This document shows positions 1 to 9,849 of a stretch of 64,000 bases of DNA, one piece after another. The DNA is from Planctomyces sp. (GTDB taxonomy: Bacteria; Planctomycetota; Planctomycetia; Planctomycetales; Planctomycetaceae). The stretch spans positions 62,001-126,000 of the forward strand of contig JAEUIH010000011.1 of the NCBI GenBank assembly GCA_016795105.1. Direction: 5' to 3'. The notes beneath the pieces were generated by a model that saw only the letters and a list, made by a program, of their open reading frames with translations, did not search any database and was not told where the DNA came from. The translations under genes and the position numbers were made by a program. Numbering within the stretch: the stretch's first letter is position 1; the number at the start of each line of letters is the position of its first letter.

Positions 1-2334
1 CGTAAGGACGGTACTTTCCCGGCCTTCTACCAAATTCATGTGGAAGACGCGAACGGTGATGTGAATCGGGAACCAACCGTGTACTCGATCCAGGTTCGAC
101 GAGATCAGGCACCCGTGATCGCACTTCTCGATCCGACCCGCGATCTGGATGTACCTGCAAATTCGGTGATCCCGTTGCTCGTTGAAGCCGAAGACCCCGA
201 CTTCCTGCTTGCGAATGTCGCCCTGCACATGGCAATCAATGGTGTCCCAGTCGAACCACCCGAAATGGTGTTCGATGCATTTGAAGCCGGCTATCAGAAA
301 AAGTTTATCGGTACATGGGACTTTAAACTCACTCGGCTTGGAGTGAAAGCAGGTGACACAGTCACATACTACATGTCCGCCCGTGACAATAAGCCGCCAT
401 TAGGAAATCAATCCCGCACCGAAGAACTGCATCTTAAGATTCTCGACGAAGTCGCCGGCGATGTTGCTCGACAACAACTCGAACAGGATCGACAGATTCA
501 GGAACAAATCCTGAAGGACAAACAACCGCCTCAGACTCCGGAGGAAGGCTCCGAATCAGAGGCTGGCAATGGAAATTCGGGAGTTGAGCCGAGGGAAAAT
601 TCTGAACAGCCAACGGAGAACCCGGCAGAACAGCCGGGCTCTACGAACGCGACTGGAGACCAGGAACAAAAGACGAGTGCCGCAGATGGGAATAGTGCTG
701 GCCAGAATCCTCAGGCCGAGAACACGGGAAATGAGAGGCACAGCGACCCAGGTGAGTCTGCTCCAGGCAGTGAGAAGAACGGTACGAATCCTTCTCAGGA
801 GGATAAGAAGCCTGCCGATGACCATGAAGCTCTTTACAAGATGTTCAGTCGGCTGAAGCCAGATCCAGCCGACGAACCTCAATCTGACGACGGTAAGCCT
901 CAGCAAGGCAATCAGCCGGGTGAGAAGTCTGAAGATGGAAAGCCACAGGAAGGCAACCAGCCGGGCGAAAAGTCCGAAGATGGGAAGCCTCAGGAAGGCA
1001 ACCAGCCGGGCCATAAGTCCGAAGATGGAAAGCCTCAGGAAGGTAACCAGCCGGGCGAAAAGTCCGAAGATGGAAAGCCTCAGGAAGGCAACCAGCCGGG
1101 TGAGAAGTCCGAAGATGGAAAGCCTCAGGAAGGTAATCAGCCGGGCGAAAAGTCCGAAGATGGAAAGCCTCAGGATGGTAATCAGCCGGGCGAGAAGTCC
1201 GAAGATGGAAAGCCTCAAGGTGGTAACCAGCAACAAGGTGGCAACAAGCAACAAGGCGGCAACCAGCAACAAGGCGGTAACCAGCAACAGGGCGGCAACC
1301 AGCAACAAGGCGGTAACCAGCAACAAGGCGGCAACCAGCAACAGGGTGGTAACCAGCAACAAGGCGGCGACCAGAAACAAGGTGGCGACCAGAAACAAGG
1401 TGGCGACCAGAAACAAGGCGGCGACCAGAAACAAGGTGGCGACCAGAAACAAGGTGGCGACCAGAAACAAGGCGGCAACCAGCAACAGGGCGGTAACCAG
1501 CAACACGGTGGCGACCAGCAACAGGGCGGCAACCAGCAACAGGGCGGTAACCAGCAACAGGGCGGTAACCAGCAACAAGGTGGCGACCAGAAACAGGGCG
1601 GCAACCAGCAACAGGGCGGCAACCAGCAACAGGGCGGTAACCAGCAACAGGGCGGCAGTCCTTCACAAGGTGGATCTCAGGAAGGAGGTGCTCAGCAGGG
1701 TGGCAATCAATCGGGCGGCGCTCAGGGTGGAAACGGTGGATCCGGAGATGGCACCTCGACGGCGGCCGGTAGCGCAGGAAAAACCGGACTGGGATCTGGC
1801 GCGTTCGCTGAACCTGACGGTGTTGGTCGAAAAGGTGATGATTCCCAGTCTCCAGCATCTCCTCGCGATCCGAATGCCAAGTTTGATTCGCCAAAGTCAA
1901 CAAAGCCGGAGAATCCAGACGAGGCAGACCCGGAAGATGCGGCTCGGGCGGCAAGCCTTATCCTCAAACGAATCCGCCGTGACATGGAACGTGGTCAAGT
2001 TGATCAGGAAATGCTGAAGGAGCTTGGCTGGACAGAGGAGCAACTTCAGGCATTCGTTGAACGCATCGAGCGTCAACTGGCGGAACGAGAACTGACCGAA
2101 GCGGAAAAGAAAGAGAGAACACTCCAGCAGAAGAGCTTCGATGAGATGCTCAAAGGGTTACCTGTTTCAACGCCAGGTCATAATCGAGAAGGCTCAACGG
2201 ACCGTGATCGAGAACAACAGGACACTACAGTTCGGCGCAACGAGGCGCCCGCCCGGTATCGGCAGATGAACGAACGATATCAAAGATCTATCAGCAGTGG
2301 GCAAAAGAAGAACACTGTAACGCCAAAGCCATAA
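1..2334 (+). CDS. Repeat-rich DUF4175-like protein, 3' part (5' end outside the window)
   Basis: The frame is open from base 1, so the gene begins upstream; the GTG at 40 is probably internal. The first 150 or so residues read like extracellular beta-sandwich segments (TVTYYMSARDNKPP) followed by a coiled-coil-like stretch rich in Q, E and K. A very low-complexity region follows: seven copies of a 15-residue unit (DGKPQEGNQPGEKSE type), then 24 copies of a six-residue unit (GGNQQQ or GGDQKQ). The last 130 residues are a charged helical region (about 1940-2140). This layout is like the long DUF4175-type planctomycete proteins with an N-terminal membrane part, but that part is not visible here. 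The function is unknown; a cell-surface or structural role is inference. It is convergent with the next gene. Confidence 0.7.
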   Translation, partial: RKDGTFPAFYQIHVEDANGDVNREPTVYSIQVRRDQAPVIALLDPTRDLDVPANSVIPLLVEAEDPDFLLANVALHMAINGVPVEPPEMVFDAFEAGYQKKFIGTWDFKLTRLGVKAGDTVTYYMSARDNKPPLGNQSRTEELHLKILDEVAGDVARQQLEQDRQIQEQILKDKQPPQTPEEGSESEAGNGNSGVEPRENSEQPTENPAEQPGSTNATGDQEQKTSAADGNSAGQNPQAENTGNERHSDPGESAPGSEKNGTNPSQEDKKPADDHEALYKMFSRLKPDPADEPQSDDGKPQQGNQPGEKSEDGKPQEGNQPGEKSEDGKPQEGNQPGHKSEDGKPQEGNQPGEKSEDGKPQEGNQPGEKSEDGKPQEGNQPGEKSEDGKPQDGNQPGEKSEDGKPQGGNQQQGGNKQQGGNQQQGGNQQQGGNQQQGGNQQQGGNQQQGGNQQQGGDQKQGGDQKQGGDQKQGGDQKQGGDQKQGGDQKQGGNQQQGGNQQHGGDQQQGGNQQQGGNQQQGGNQQQGGDQKQGGNQQQGGNQQQGGNQQQGGSPSQGGSQEGGAQQGGNQSGGAQGGNGGSGDGTSTAAGSAGKTGLGSGAFAEPDGVGRKGDDSQSPASPRDPNAKFDSPKSTKPENPDEADPEDAARAASLILKRIRRDMERGQVDQEMLKELGWTEEQLQAFVERIERQLAERELTEAEKKERTLQQKSFDEMLKGLPVSTPGHNREGSTDRDREQQDTTVRRNEAPARYRQMNERYQRSISSGQKKNTVTPKP
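889..1203 (+). repeat. Seven in-frame 45-bp tandem repeats
   Basis: Each unit encodes DGKPQxGNQPGxKSE. Copies differ by a few third-position changes and by Q/E/D and E/H substitutions, so the array is recent or is being homogenised. Confidence 0.95.
1219..1650 (+). repeat. Twenty-four in-frame 18-bp tandem repeats
   Basis: Units encode GGNQQQ, with a block of six GGDQKQ units in the middle. Because the period is a multiple of three with no stop in any frame, long open frames also appear on the opposite strand; these are artefacts of the repeat. Confidence 0.95.
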
Positions 2335-2376
2335 CGTATGTGCGTACGGCCCATCACGTATGTTTGACGTATATGA

Positions 2377-2404
2377 TCAGGGTACCCGGGTTCCGGTACC
2401 CTGA
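2377..2404. terminator. Perfect 10-bp stem-loop between convergent genes
   Basis: TCAGGGTACC and GGTACCCTGA flank an 8-base loop. The hairpin includes the stop codon of the minus-strand gene and lies 43 bases after the plus-strand stop. There is no T tract on either side, so intrinsic termination is uncertain. Confidence 0.35.
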
Positions 2405-4440
2405 CGATCCGTTTCCGATGAATACGCCCATTGAATTCGACTGTTGCTGAGAATCTGTTCAAGTCGAGGAGGCTCATTGTCGCTTGTGATCACTCGATAC
2501 TCAACCTCTACACTTTCAGCACAACGCCCAAGCGAGTCGCGTTTGCGAATTGCGGTGCCGTCCAGGTGGAACTCAATTGGTTTCGGGCCAGCCCCGGTTC
2601 GGACCCAGCCAGTTTTTTCACCATTCTCGGAATACTGATACGTGTCTTTCCACGATTTTTCAACATCAATCAGAGGATCATCATACCTCTTGCGGGTCTC
2701 GGCATCGCCATAGTCCACACTGAGAACTCGCCCCTGTTCGTCATAACTTCGCTTCTCTTTTCGCAGACAATACGAAGTAACAAATCCTGGAGCCGACCAG
2801 TACTTTCCAGTTGACGCGAACACTCCAACATCAATTCTTGACGATGACATTTCGCTGCGGATCGGAACGTCTACCTGTGAAACCCAGGGAAAGATGATCT
2901 CAACACGACTCTGGTCGGCGTTCAGAGGCCGAATTTGTACTTGCTCTGCTGGTCCCTGCAGCACAGCCCAGTGAAACCTGGGGCGAGTGCCGTTAAACGA
3001 GCCGGTTGAGGATGCGTCAACGACCATGCGACGGCGAGATTCCACGGTGCGGTGAATTCGGGCGATTGCGGCCGGAGTATCAAACAGTGATTCATTCAGT
3101 GCCGGGAAGAAAAAGTCACGGCCGGAAATCGCTCCATCTTCTTCGATCACCTGCAGTTGAATCATGGGCGGAATCTCGGGTTCAGTGATCTCGTGAGCCA
3201 GGCGGACGAGGCGAAGTTCATCAATACGGTTCGCAACAAAGACGGGAGGGTGTGCAACTCCGGAAAGATAATCTTCTTCTGTCTTCACCAGCTTACTCGA
3301 TCGGCGGAAGATCATCTGCAGGAGAGCAGGCAGGAGACCGGCTCGCACGACTTTCTCTTTCACTTCCGGTCGAAGTGCTGCCATTGTCAGAGCATAGGCA
3401 TTCAGGAACGGCTGATCCGATCCCGATGATCCCTGAGACACAACGTAGAACGGTGTATTCGCAGGATATGCGTCTCCATGTTCCGGGTCATAATCGTTGT
3501 GCTCGGGGTAGAAGTACATCATGTTGTTGACGTACTGATTGTACACAATTTTCGTGAAGCCATCCTTCGTCAGAAATGTTCTCGGATTACTTCGCCAGAA
3601 TGGCGATCCGACAAGAGCCGTTGATGAGTTTCCAATGACCGGGCGGTTGTAAGCGAGGAAAATCTGCACGCCATTGTCGATCGATGTCTTCTTTGCTGAA
3701 TCGGAATACTCAATCCGAGTCAGTTGCGGGAAGCGACCCAGATTCAGATCGGAATGATCTCGATCCCGATTGTCATAGAAGTCTCCCCAGTGGCCCGCAG
3801 CGGTGCCTTCCGCATACCACTTGATCACTTCCTGATCGGCCTCTGTGGTTCCGTTGATGACAGCCACATCGGGCTTGGGTGTGGGCGCCTCCAGATCGAC
3901 AAGAATGCAGTTGCGAGCAGGATCCCAGCGAGCATTCTGTTCATCAACCACAACGACTCCCCCGGATACCTTTGCAGGCTCGACCTTACGGCCGCGAGGT
4001 TTAGTGTCATCAGCTTTCATCTGTTCAAGCAAGGCCGGGTAATCGTCACGTTTTCGGATCACTTCAAAAGCTGGATCCTGTTCCATCCGGCGAGTGTCGC
4101 TCCAGCCATGCGAGATGGCCTGTTTCAGAACAACCATTGCCTTTTCAGTATCTCCCTGAAGGCACAGGCATCGAGCAACCAGAAGGTGAGATTCAGGTTC
4201 GTCGGGCAGCAGGGTGAGAATGCGTCGAGCGGTCATTGTAGCCTGACGGTATTCTTTCTTCTGAAGCAAGTCACTCAGTTGCCTCACAATCGGTTCAATC
4301 TGCTGCCTTCTCTGGGGCTCTGTAAAGACGGATGTCCTGAGGTCCGGATCAGGCCGCTGGATTGCAACTGCGGTAACGACCAGAGCGATTCCCGGTGTCG
4401 CCAGCACAACCAAAAATCTCAAAACTGAGCCAACTTTCAT
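2377..4440 (-). CDS. Membrane-anchored or secreted protein with N-terminal TPR-like repeats, unknown function
   Basis: 687 residues. Residues 1-27 form a signal peptide or anchor (SVLRFLVVLATPGIALVVTAVAI). Residues 45-130 hold TPR-like helices (EYRQATMTARRILTLLPDEPES, then a second pair around LCLQGDTEKAMVVLKQA). The remaining 550 residues match no family I recognise; they have aromatic-rich stretches (NQYVNNMMYFYPEHNDYDPE) and beta-rich segments near the C-terminus. It is divergent from fhcB across a 194-bp gap to the chosen fhcB start. The function is unknown. Confidence 0.75.
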   Translation of the reverse strand: MKVGSVLRFLVVLATPGIALVVTAVAIQRPDPDLRTSVFTEPQRRQQIEPIVRQLSDLLQKKEYRQATMTARRILTLLPDEPESHLLVARCLCLQGDTEKAMVVLKQAISHGWSDTRRMEQDPAFEVIRKRDDYPALLEQMKADDTKPRGRKVEPAKVSGGVVVVDEQNARWDPARNCILVDLEAPTPKPDVAVINGTTEADQEVIKWYAEGTAAGHWGDFYDNRDRDHSDLNLGRFPQLTRIEYSDSAKKTSIDNGVQIFLAYNRPVIGNSSTALVGSPFWRSNPRTFLTKDGFTKIVYNQYVNNMMYFYPEHNDYDPEHGDAYPANTPFYVVSQGSSGSDQPFLNAYALTMAALRPEVKEKVVRAGLLPALLQMIFRRSSKLVKTEEDYLSGVAHPPVFVANRIDELRLVRLAHEITEPEIPPMIQLQVIEEDGAISGRDFFFPALNESLFDTPAAIARIHRTVESRRRMVVDASSTGSFNGTRPRFHWAVLQGPAEQVQIRPLNADQSRVEIIFPWVSQVDVPIRSEMSSSRIDVGVFASTGKYWSAPGFVTSYCLRKEKRSYDEQGRVLSVDYGDAETRKRYDDPLIDVEKSWKDTYQYSENGEKTGWVRTGAGPKPIEFHLDGTAIRKRDSLGRCAESVEVEYRVITSDNEPPRLEQILSNSRIQWAYSSETDRQGTGTRVP

Positions 4441-4634
4441 GATTTCCGGACTCTCAGAATTTCACTTTTCGGAACGACGTCAGAACGTTCAGTCTATCTT
4501 CAGGATAGCACTTCTATCAAAGCCGATCTCTGCGTATTGTGCGTGAGTCCTGATTTGCTGAAGTTCAGACGGTTTTGGTGTTTCCTGAAATCGCTCTGCC
4601 AATGGCAAAGATGAAGTTTAAGAGGAATCACGGG

Positions 4635-5999
4635 ATGGTAACGGCTGGTTCACAGGCAAATGAAGCATCGCCGACAGAGGTTCGTGATGTCACCTGTACT
4701 CAGTGTGGATGCGTTTGTGATGACCTCGTCTTCCAGATCCGCAACAATCAGCTGCACTCCTGGAAACCTTCCTGTCAACTTGCAGATCCATGGTATCGAT
4801 TGCTTCAACAGACGGATGCCGGATCGTTACCAGTTCTGGTCAATGGACGGGCGGCCGCTTACGAAGTTGCCATCGCTGAAGCAGCGAGACTGCTTCGTCA
4901 CTCGAGGAGCCCCCTGATTTATGGATTGTCTCGCAGCAGTACACCCGGGCAACGTGCAGCTACCGAACTGGCGGATTTGATTGGCGCGACGATCGACACA
5001 ACTGCATCTACCTGTCACGCACCATCGATCATTGCTCTGCAAAACGTTGGGGAAGCAACTTCAACGCTTGGCGAAGTGAAGAATCGAAGTGACCTGGTGA
5101 TCTATTGGGGAAGTAATCCCGTTGACAGTCATCCTCGACATATTGAACGACTCGTCAACACCCCTGGGAGATTTGTTCCGGAGGGCCGTGCCGGCAGACA
5201 TGTTGTCATTGTTGATCCTGAGGCGACCGCCAGTTCAGAAGTCGCTGACACGTTTATCCAGATCGGACGCGGCGCAGATTTTGAGGTGATTTGGGCGTTA
5301 CGATCACTACTGCGAGGACATCCGATACCGGACCATGTCGGAGGAATCTCTCGTTCCGATTTGACGGCACTCTTTGAGCGAATGCTGAACTGCCGATACG
5401 GAGTCGTGTTCTTTGGCATGGGGCTTGCCGGGCAGGAGGGTGGCCACCATTCGGTTCAGGCACTGCTCGAATTGGTCATCGAACTCAACGAACGAACTCA
5501 CTTTGTCGCTCGACGTATGCGAATTCCAGGAGACGTCGCTGGTGCGGACAGCGTTCTTTGCTGGCAGACCGGATATCCTTTCAGCGTCAGCCTTGGGCGC
5601 GGGTACCCTCGATACAATCCCGGCGAATACACGGCTTCGGTGCTTTTGGAGAATCAGGAAGTTGACTGCGTGGTTCTCGTGGGAGGGGAAGGTGTTCGCA
5701 AGATGTCAGAGATGGCTCAGCAGAATCTGAAGAAGGTTCCCACCATTCTCCTCGACTATCCAGGTCGATTCGACTTCTCGAATCCGACGGTTCGCTTTAC
5801 GACAGCGGTGTATGGTGTTCATCGGGATGGAGTTGCCTATCGGATGGATGAGGTGCCGGTGCCGCTTAAGGCATTCCTGACATCAACATTGCCTGCCGAT
5901 CACGACGTACTGTCTGCCCTGACGCTGGCTCTTCGCCAGGATTTCGAGCCTGTGATTCCACTGCCCAGCCATAAACTTGACTCCACTGACCGACCATAA
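4635..5999 (+). CDS. fhcB: Formylmethanofuran dehydrogenase / formyltransferase-hydrolase complex subunit B
   Basis: The protein belongs to the FwdB/FmdB/FhcB family, which takes part in tetrahydromethanopterin-linked C1 transfer between formyl carrier and formate. With the start at 4635 (AGGA eight bases upstream) it has 454 residues. The N-terminus has CTQCGCVCDD, with cysteines at 21, 24, 26 and 28. STCHAPS has a Cys-His pair at 127-128, the position that binds the metal in archaeal FwdB. An earlier TTG at 4575 and ATGs at 4602 and 4611 are possible starts. Planctomycetes are known to carry H4MPT pathway genes, usually with fhcA, fhcC and fhcD; none of these is in this window. The downstream FMN-type gene may be co-transcribed. 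Confidence 0.88.
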   Translation: MVTAGSQANEASPTEVRDVTCTQCGCVCDDLVFQIRNNQLHSWKPSCQLADPWYRLLQQTDAGSLPVLVNGRAAAYEVAIAEAARLLRHSRSPLIYGLSRSSTPGQRAATELADLIGATIDTTASTCHAPSIIALQNVGEATSTLGEVKNRSDLVIYWGSNPVDSHPRHIERLVNTPGRFVPEGRAGRHVVIVDPEATASSEVADTFIQIGRGADFEVIWALRSLLRGHPIPDHVGGISRSDLTALFERMLNCRYGVVFFGMGLAGQEGGHHSVQALLELVIELNERTHFVARRMRIPGDVAGADSVLCWQTGYPFSVSLGRGYPRYNPGEYTASVLLENQEVDCVVLVGGEGVRKMSEMAQQNLKKVPTILLDYPGRFDFSNPTVRFTTAVYGVHRDGVAYRMDEVPVPLKAFLTSTLPADHDVLSALTLALRQDFEPVIPLPSHKLDSTDRP

Positions 6000-6045
6000 A
6001 AGCGCGCCACCAATTCATAAGGGATACTACTGCGAGGAGAGCTTC

Positions 6046-6657
6046 TTGGACGTTTTTGATGATGTATCTCAGCTGAACCGAATCGAGCGAGACTGCTGGC
6101 AGCATCTTCAGTCTGCTGTTACAGATCGTGACAATGGCTGGCGATTGCCGGTTCTGGCTACGATAGTTCAGAATTCTGTCCAGCAACGAACAGTTGTACT
6201 TCGTGGCGTCGATGAGCTTTCCCAGGTTCTGTACTTCCACACCGACATCCGATCTCCGAAGGTCGGTCAACTGAGCAACAACAGGAGCATATCGCTCGCG
6301 TTTTACGACCATTCGCTGTCGGTTCAACTGCGTGTTCAGGGAGTCGCCAATGTTCATACGGACGATGTGATCGCCGATGCAATCTGGTCGGCTGGTGAAC
6401 CTGAGAATCTGAGAATGTATCTGGCGCCACACCCTCCGGGGACAATCAGCGAGTTATCAACGTCAAATCTGCCGCCGGAATTCATCGGTCGCATTCCCGA
6501 ACGAAGAGATCTGGAAGCAGGACGTTCAAATTTTTGCGTAATCTCTGTGCAGGTTCTCAGCATGGACTGGCTATTGCTCAATCGTGGTGGACACGTCCGA
6601 GCAATTTTCGGTTATGATCAGGATGATGAAACTCATCGAAAGTGGTTATGCCCGTAG
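6046..6657 (+). CDS. Pyridoxamine 5'-phosphate oxidase-like FMN-binding protein
   Basis: 203 residues from a TTG start at 6046, chosen for the GAGGAGA five bases upstream; a TTG at 5977 inside the end of fhcB is the longer alternative. The sequence follows the PNPOx split-barrel pattern: RTVVLRGVD, then LYFHTDIRSPKVGQL, SLAFYD and VQLRVQG, then the C-terminal RNFCVISVQVLSMDWLLL. Proteins of this type bind FMN and oxidise pyridoxamine phosphate or act on other small substrates. It lacks the usual C-terminal PdxH RL.P motif, so I would not call it pdxH. It begins 46 bases after fhcB and is likely co-transcribed with it. Confidence 0.75.
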   Translation: MDVFDDVSQLNRIERDCWQHLQSAVTDRDNGWRLPVLATIVQNSVQQRTVVLRGVDELSQVLYFHTDIRSPKVGQLSNNRSISLAFYDHSLSVQLRVQGVANVHTDDVIADAIWSAGEPENLRMYLAPHPPGTISELSTSNLPPEFIGRIPERRDLEAGRSNFCVISVQVLSMDWLLLNRGGHVRAIFGYDQDDETHRKWLCP

Positions 6658-6717
6658 TGATTTTGTTGAGACTTCAGAATTCCATTCAGGAATCGTCCCT
6701 TCCACGGGAGTATCGAT

Positions 6718-9700
6718 ATGAAAGCCGTCTTTCCTGGACTTTTGCTGCTCACGCTGATTTGTTCTCAGACTGCGTTTGCTCAACCATCTGTGACCTTCAA
6801 CAAAGACATTCGTCCGATTCTGTCAGACAAGTGTTTCTTCTGTCATGGACCGGACGGTAGTAAGCGACAAGCAGACCTTCGTCTCGACAACCGAGAGTCC
6901 GCGATTTCTTCGGGGGCCATTGTCCCTGGAAATCCGGATGAAAGTGGGGTGATTCAACGGGTTCTCAGCCATGATGCCGAAGTGGTGATGCCGCCGGAAC
7001 AGGCGAAACTTGGTCGCCTCAGCAATGAAGACGTGGAAACTCTGCGAACATGGATACGCGACGGTGCAGAGTATGAGAACCACTGGTCGTTTATCCCGGT
7101 GGTACCTCTGGACACCACGGACTCCACCATCAGCAGTACGTTGGATTCAATAGTCCAGTCAGCTCTCTCAAAGCGTGGATTTGCTCAACAGCCGTCAGCA
7201 CCGCGATCGACTTTGATTCGCCGCCTGAGCTTCGATCTTAACGGACTGCCTCCTGCTTCGGCGGAAGTCACAGCATTTGTCAACGACACGGATCCAAAGG
7301 CTGTCGAACATCTTGTCGACAGATTGCTGGCGTCTCCTCGTTACGGCGAACGCATGGCAGTGGACTGGCTCGACACATCACGTTACGCAGACAGCTACGG
7401 ATTTCAGGTTGACCGCGAACGAGAAGTCTGGCCATGGCGCGACTGGGTGATCGATTCGTTCAATCGAAACCGTCCGTTTGATGAATTTGTGACCTGGCAA
7501 CTTGCTGGTGACCTCCTCCCAAATGCGACAAACGAACAGATACTTGCAACAGCCTTCAATCGGCTCCATCAACAGGAATCCGAAGGCGGGAGCGTTGAAG
7601 AAGAGTATCGAGTTGAATATGTCAGCGATCGCGTTCAAACCGTTGCGACCGCTTTTCTTGGGCTCACCTTTGAGTGCGCTCGATGCCACGATCACAAGTA
7701 TGACCCAATCACTCAAAAGGAATACTATCAGCTGTTTTCGATGTTTCAGAACATCGATGAAGCGGGACTGTATTCTTACTTCACGCTTTCACCTCCAACA
7801 CCCGCATTGACATTAACGAATGCCGATGCAGACACAAAGCTGGCTGAACTGCGACATCGAGTTACAACGATCGAATCTCGCCTTGCCGACCAGCGTGCCG
7901 CAGCTCGTGCTGAATTTGACAAATGGCTGAGTACCGAATCGCTCAAAGATCTCCGACTCCTCTCCAACGAGCAGGCTCGGTTCACATTCGATTCACTCGA
8001 CGGCAATCAGCTTGCGAATAGCGTTAAGCCGGACCAGCCGGGGATCCTTCGAGGAGAGAATCGGCTTGTCGATGGGCAACAGGGGCAGGCGGTTCAGTTT
8101 ACAGGTGATGATCCCGTCGATCTTCCACTCGGAAATTTCCATCGTCATCAGCCATTCAGCATTTCGCTATGGTTGAAGACACCGGATGAAAAGTCGCGTG
8201 CCGTTGTCATGCATCGTTCGCGAGCGTGGACAGACGCAGCCAGCCGTGGCTACGAGCTCCTGATTGAAGATGGTCGTCTGAAATGGTCCCTGATTCATTT
8301 CTGGCCGGGGAACGCCGCATCAGTCGGCGTTCAGGAGAAACTGCCCCTGAATGAATGGGTTCACGTCACTGTGGCATCGGATGGAAGCAGCCAGGCAGCC
8401 GGACTTTCAATTTACGTTAATGGACGCCGCACCGCGACAGAAACCATCAAAGACGCACTCACTCGGGAAATTACAGGCGGAGGCGGAGACAACATTGCTC
8501 TGGGTGAACGGTTTCGTGACCGAGGATTCCGTGATGGGGCTGTCGATGATCTTCGCGTCTTCGATGTTGCATTGACTCCACTGGAATCTCTTGCTGTGTT
8601 CAATGAAGCAGAAGCCATCAGCGTACTCGCGTCATCTCCGGAACAACTTGCCGAAGCGACGCGAGATCAGTTGTTCGAATGGTATCTGCTGAGACGACAC
8701 GCGGGATTTCAGGCGACATTGACCGAACTTCAGCAGGCCAGAATCGAAGAAGCAAAGTACTTCGAAGGTCTGAAGGAGATTATGGTCATGAAGGAGCTTC
8801 CACAGCCCAAACCGGCTTATGTGCTGTTTCGCGGCGAGTATGCACAAAGGCGCGAAGAAGTTCACGCCGGGGTTCCGGCAGCACTGTCTGCATTTCCTGA
8901 CGGAGCTCCTCGCAACCGACTTGGGTTTGCACAATGGCTCACCAGTCCACAGCATCCTCTGATGGCTCGGGTCACCGTCAATCGTGTGTGGCAGTCCATG
9001 TTTGGCCGCGGGCTTGTGAAGACCTCGGAAGACTTCGGAAGTCAGGGAAGCCGTCCACTCTATCCGGAAGTTCTGGATGCACTTGCCGACTACTTGATTC
9101 GTTCGGGCTGGGACATGAAGAAGCTTGTGAAGGCAATTGTTATGACTCAGACGTATCAGCAGAGCAGTCTGGCTGATCCGACTATCATGGCCGACGATCC
9201 TGACAACGAATGGCTCGCTCGTGGCCCGCGAATTCGGCTCAGTGCCGAGATGATCCGTGACAACGCTCTGGCGGCAGCCGGACTTTTGAAAGAACAGATT
9301 GGCGGCCCTCCCGTAAACCCATATGAAATGACCGAGGCCTTTAAACCCGCGGGAGTCAGCAGTGGAGATGATGTGTACCGTCGCAGTATTTATACAAACT
9401 GGCGCAGGACTGGCCCGCCGCCGGCAATGCTGGCGTTCGACGCTCCACGTCGCGCCGTTTGTACCGCAAAGCGAGAACGAACAGATTCACCGCTTCAGGC
9501 ACTGATTCTGCTGAATGGCGTGCAGTATGTCGAAGCCGCTCGAGTTCTCGGGCAGGAATTGTGGGTCCTCAGCAACGGCAATCCTGACGCGATGATTACA
9601 GAAGGGTGTATGCGCTGCTGGAGCCGACAACCCGACAAGGTCGAACTCAGAATCCTGAAACAACTCTGGACCGAACAGGTTCAGCATTTCGACGTTCATC

Positions 9701-9834
9701 CGGAAGATGCCTCGCAACTGCTGGCAATTGGAGGCCGGAAACGTAATACAGAGATCAATCCGTCCCATGCCGCCGCCGCGACGATCCTGGCGCAGGCATT
9801 GATGAATCATGACGAATGTGTCGTAAAGCGATAA
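6718..9834 (+). CDS. PSCyt1 / DUF1549 / LamG-like / DUF1553 secreted protein
   Basis: 1038 residues. The Sec signal peptide ends near AFAQ (residue 22). A planctomycete cytochrome C domain (PSCyt1) has CFFCH at residues 39-43. DUF1549 covers about 150-360 and has a second CARCHDHKYDP motif near 320. Residues about 425-630 form a concanavalin/laminin-G-like insert (PFSISLWLKTPDEKSRAVV, then YVNGRRTATE, then DDLRVFD). DUF1553 covers about 725-1010 (RVTVNRVWQSMFGRGLVKTSEDFG). These proteins are periplasmic and always pair with DUF1501 proteins; their biochemical role is unproven, with carbohydrate binding or breakdown often suggested. The partner DUF1501 gene starts 15 bases downstream, so this is a two-gene operon. 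Confidence 0.93.
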   Translation: MKAVFPGLLLLTLICSQTAFAQPSVTFNKDIRPILSDKCFFCHGPDGSKRQADLRLDNRESAISSGAIVPGNPDESGVIQRVLSHDAEVVMPPEQAKLGRLSNEDVETLRTWIRDGAEYENHWSFIPVVPLDTTDSTISSTLDSIVQSALSKRGFAQQPSAPRSTLIRRLSFDLNGLPPASAEVTAFVNDTDPKAVEHLVDRLLASPRYGERMAVDWLDTSRYADSYGFQVDREREVWPWRDWVIDSFNRNRPFDEFVTWQLAGDLLPNATNEQILATAFNRLHQQESEGGSVEEEYRVEYVSDRVQTVATAFLGLTFECARCHDHKYDPITQKEYYQLFSMFQNIDEAGLYSYFTLSPPTPALTLTNADADTKLAELRHRVTTIESRLADQRAAARAEFDKWLSTESLKDLRLLSNEQARFTFDSLDGNQLANSVKPDQPGILRGENRLVDGQQGQAVQFTGDDPVDLPLGNFHRHQPFSISLWLKTPDEKSRAVVMHRSRAWTDAASRGYELLIEDGRLKWSLIHFWPGNAASVGVQEKLPLNEWVHVTVASDGSSQAAGLSIYVNGRRTATETIKDALTREITGGGGDNIALGERFRDRGFRDGAVDDLRVFDVALTPLESLAVFNEAEAISVLASSPEQLAEATRDQLFEWYLLRRHAGFQATLTELQQARIEEAKYFEGLKEIMVMKELPQPKPAYVLFRGEYAQRREEVHAGVPAALSAFPDGAPRNRLGFAQWLTSPQHPLMARVTVNRVWQSMFGRGLVKTSEDFGSQGSRPLYPEVLDALADYLIRSGWDMKKLVKAIVMTQTYQQSSLADPTIMADDPDNEWLARGPRIRLSAEMIRDNALAAAGLLKEQIGGPPVNPYEMTEAFKPAGVSSGDDVYRRSIYTNWRRTGPPPAMLAFDAPRRAVCTAKRERTDSPLQALILLNGVQYVEAARVLGQELWVLSNGNPDAMITEGCMRCWSRQPDKVELRILKQLWTEQVQHFDVHPEDASQLLAIGGRKRNTEINPSHAAAATILAQALMNHDECVVKR

Positions 9835-9849
9835 CGAAAGGGTCCTGTC

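Noticed and set aside
556-1954. Long open frames on the minus strand and in other plus frames across the repeat block
   Set aside because: They arise because the 18-bp and 45-bp repeats have no stop in any frame; composition is monotonous (LLLVAA, PPCCWLPPC) and there is no ribosome-binding site.
4494-4508. Short hairpin in the gap before fhcB as an operator
   Set aside because: Five-base-pair stem only, well within chance for a gap of this size.
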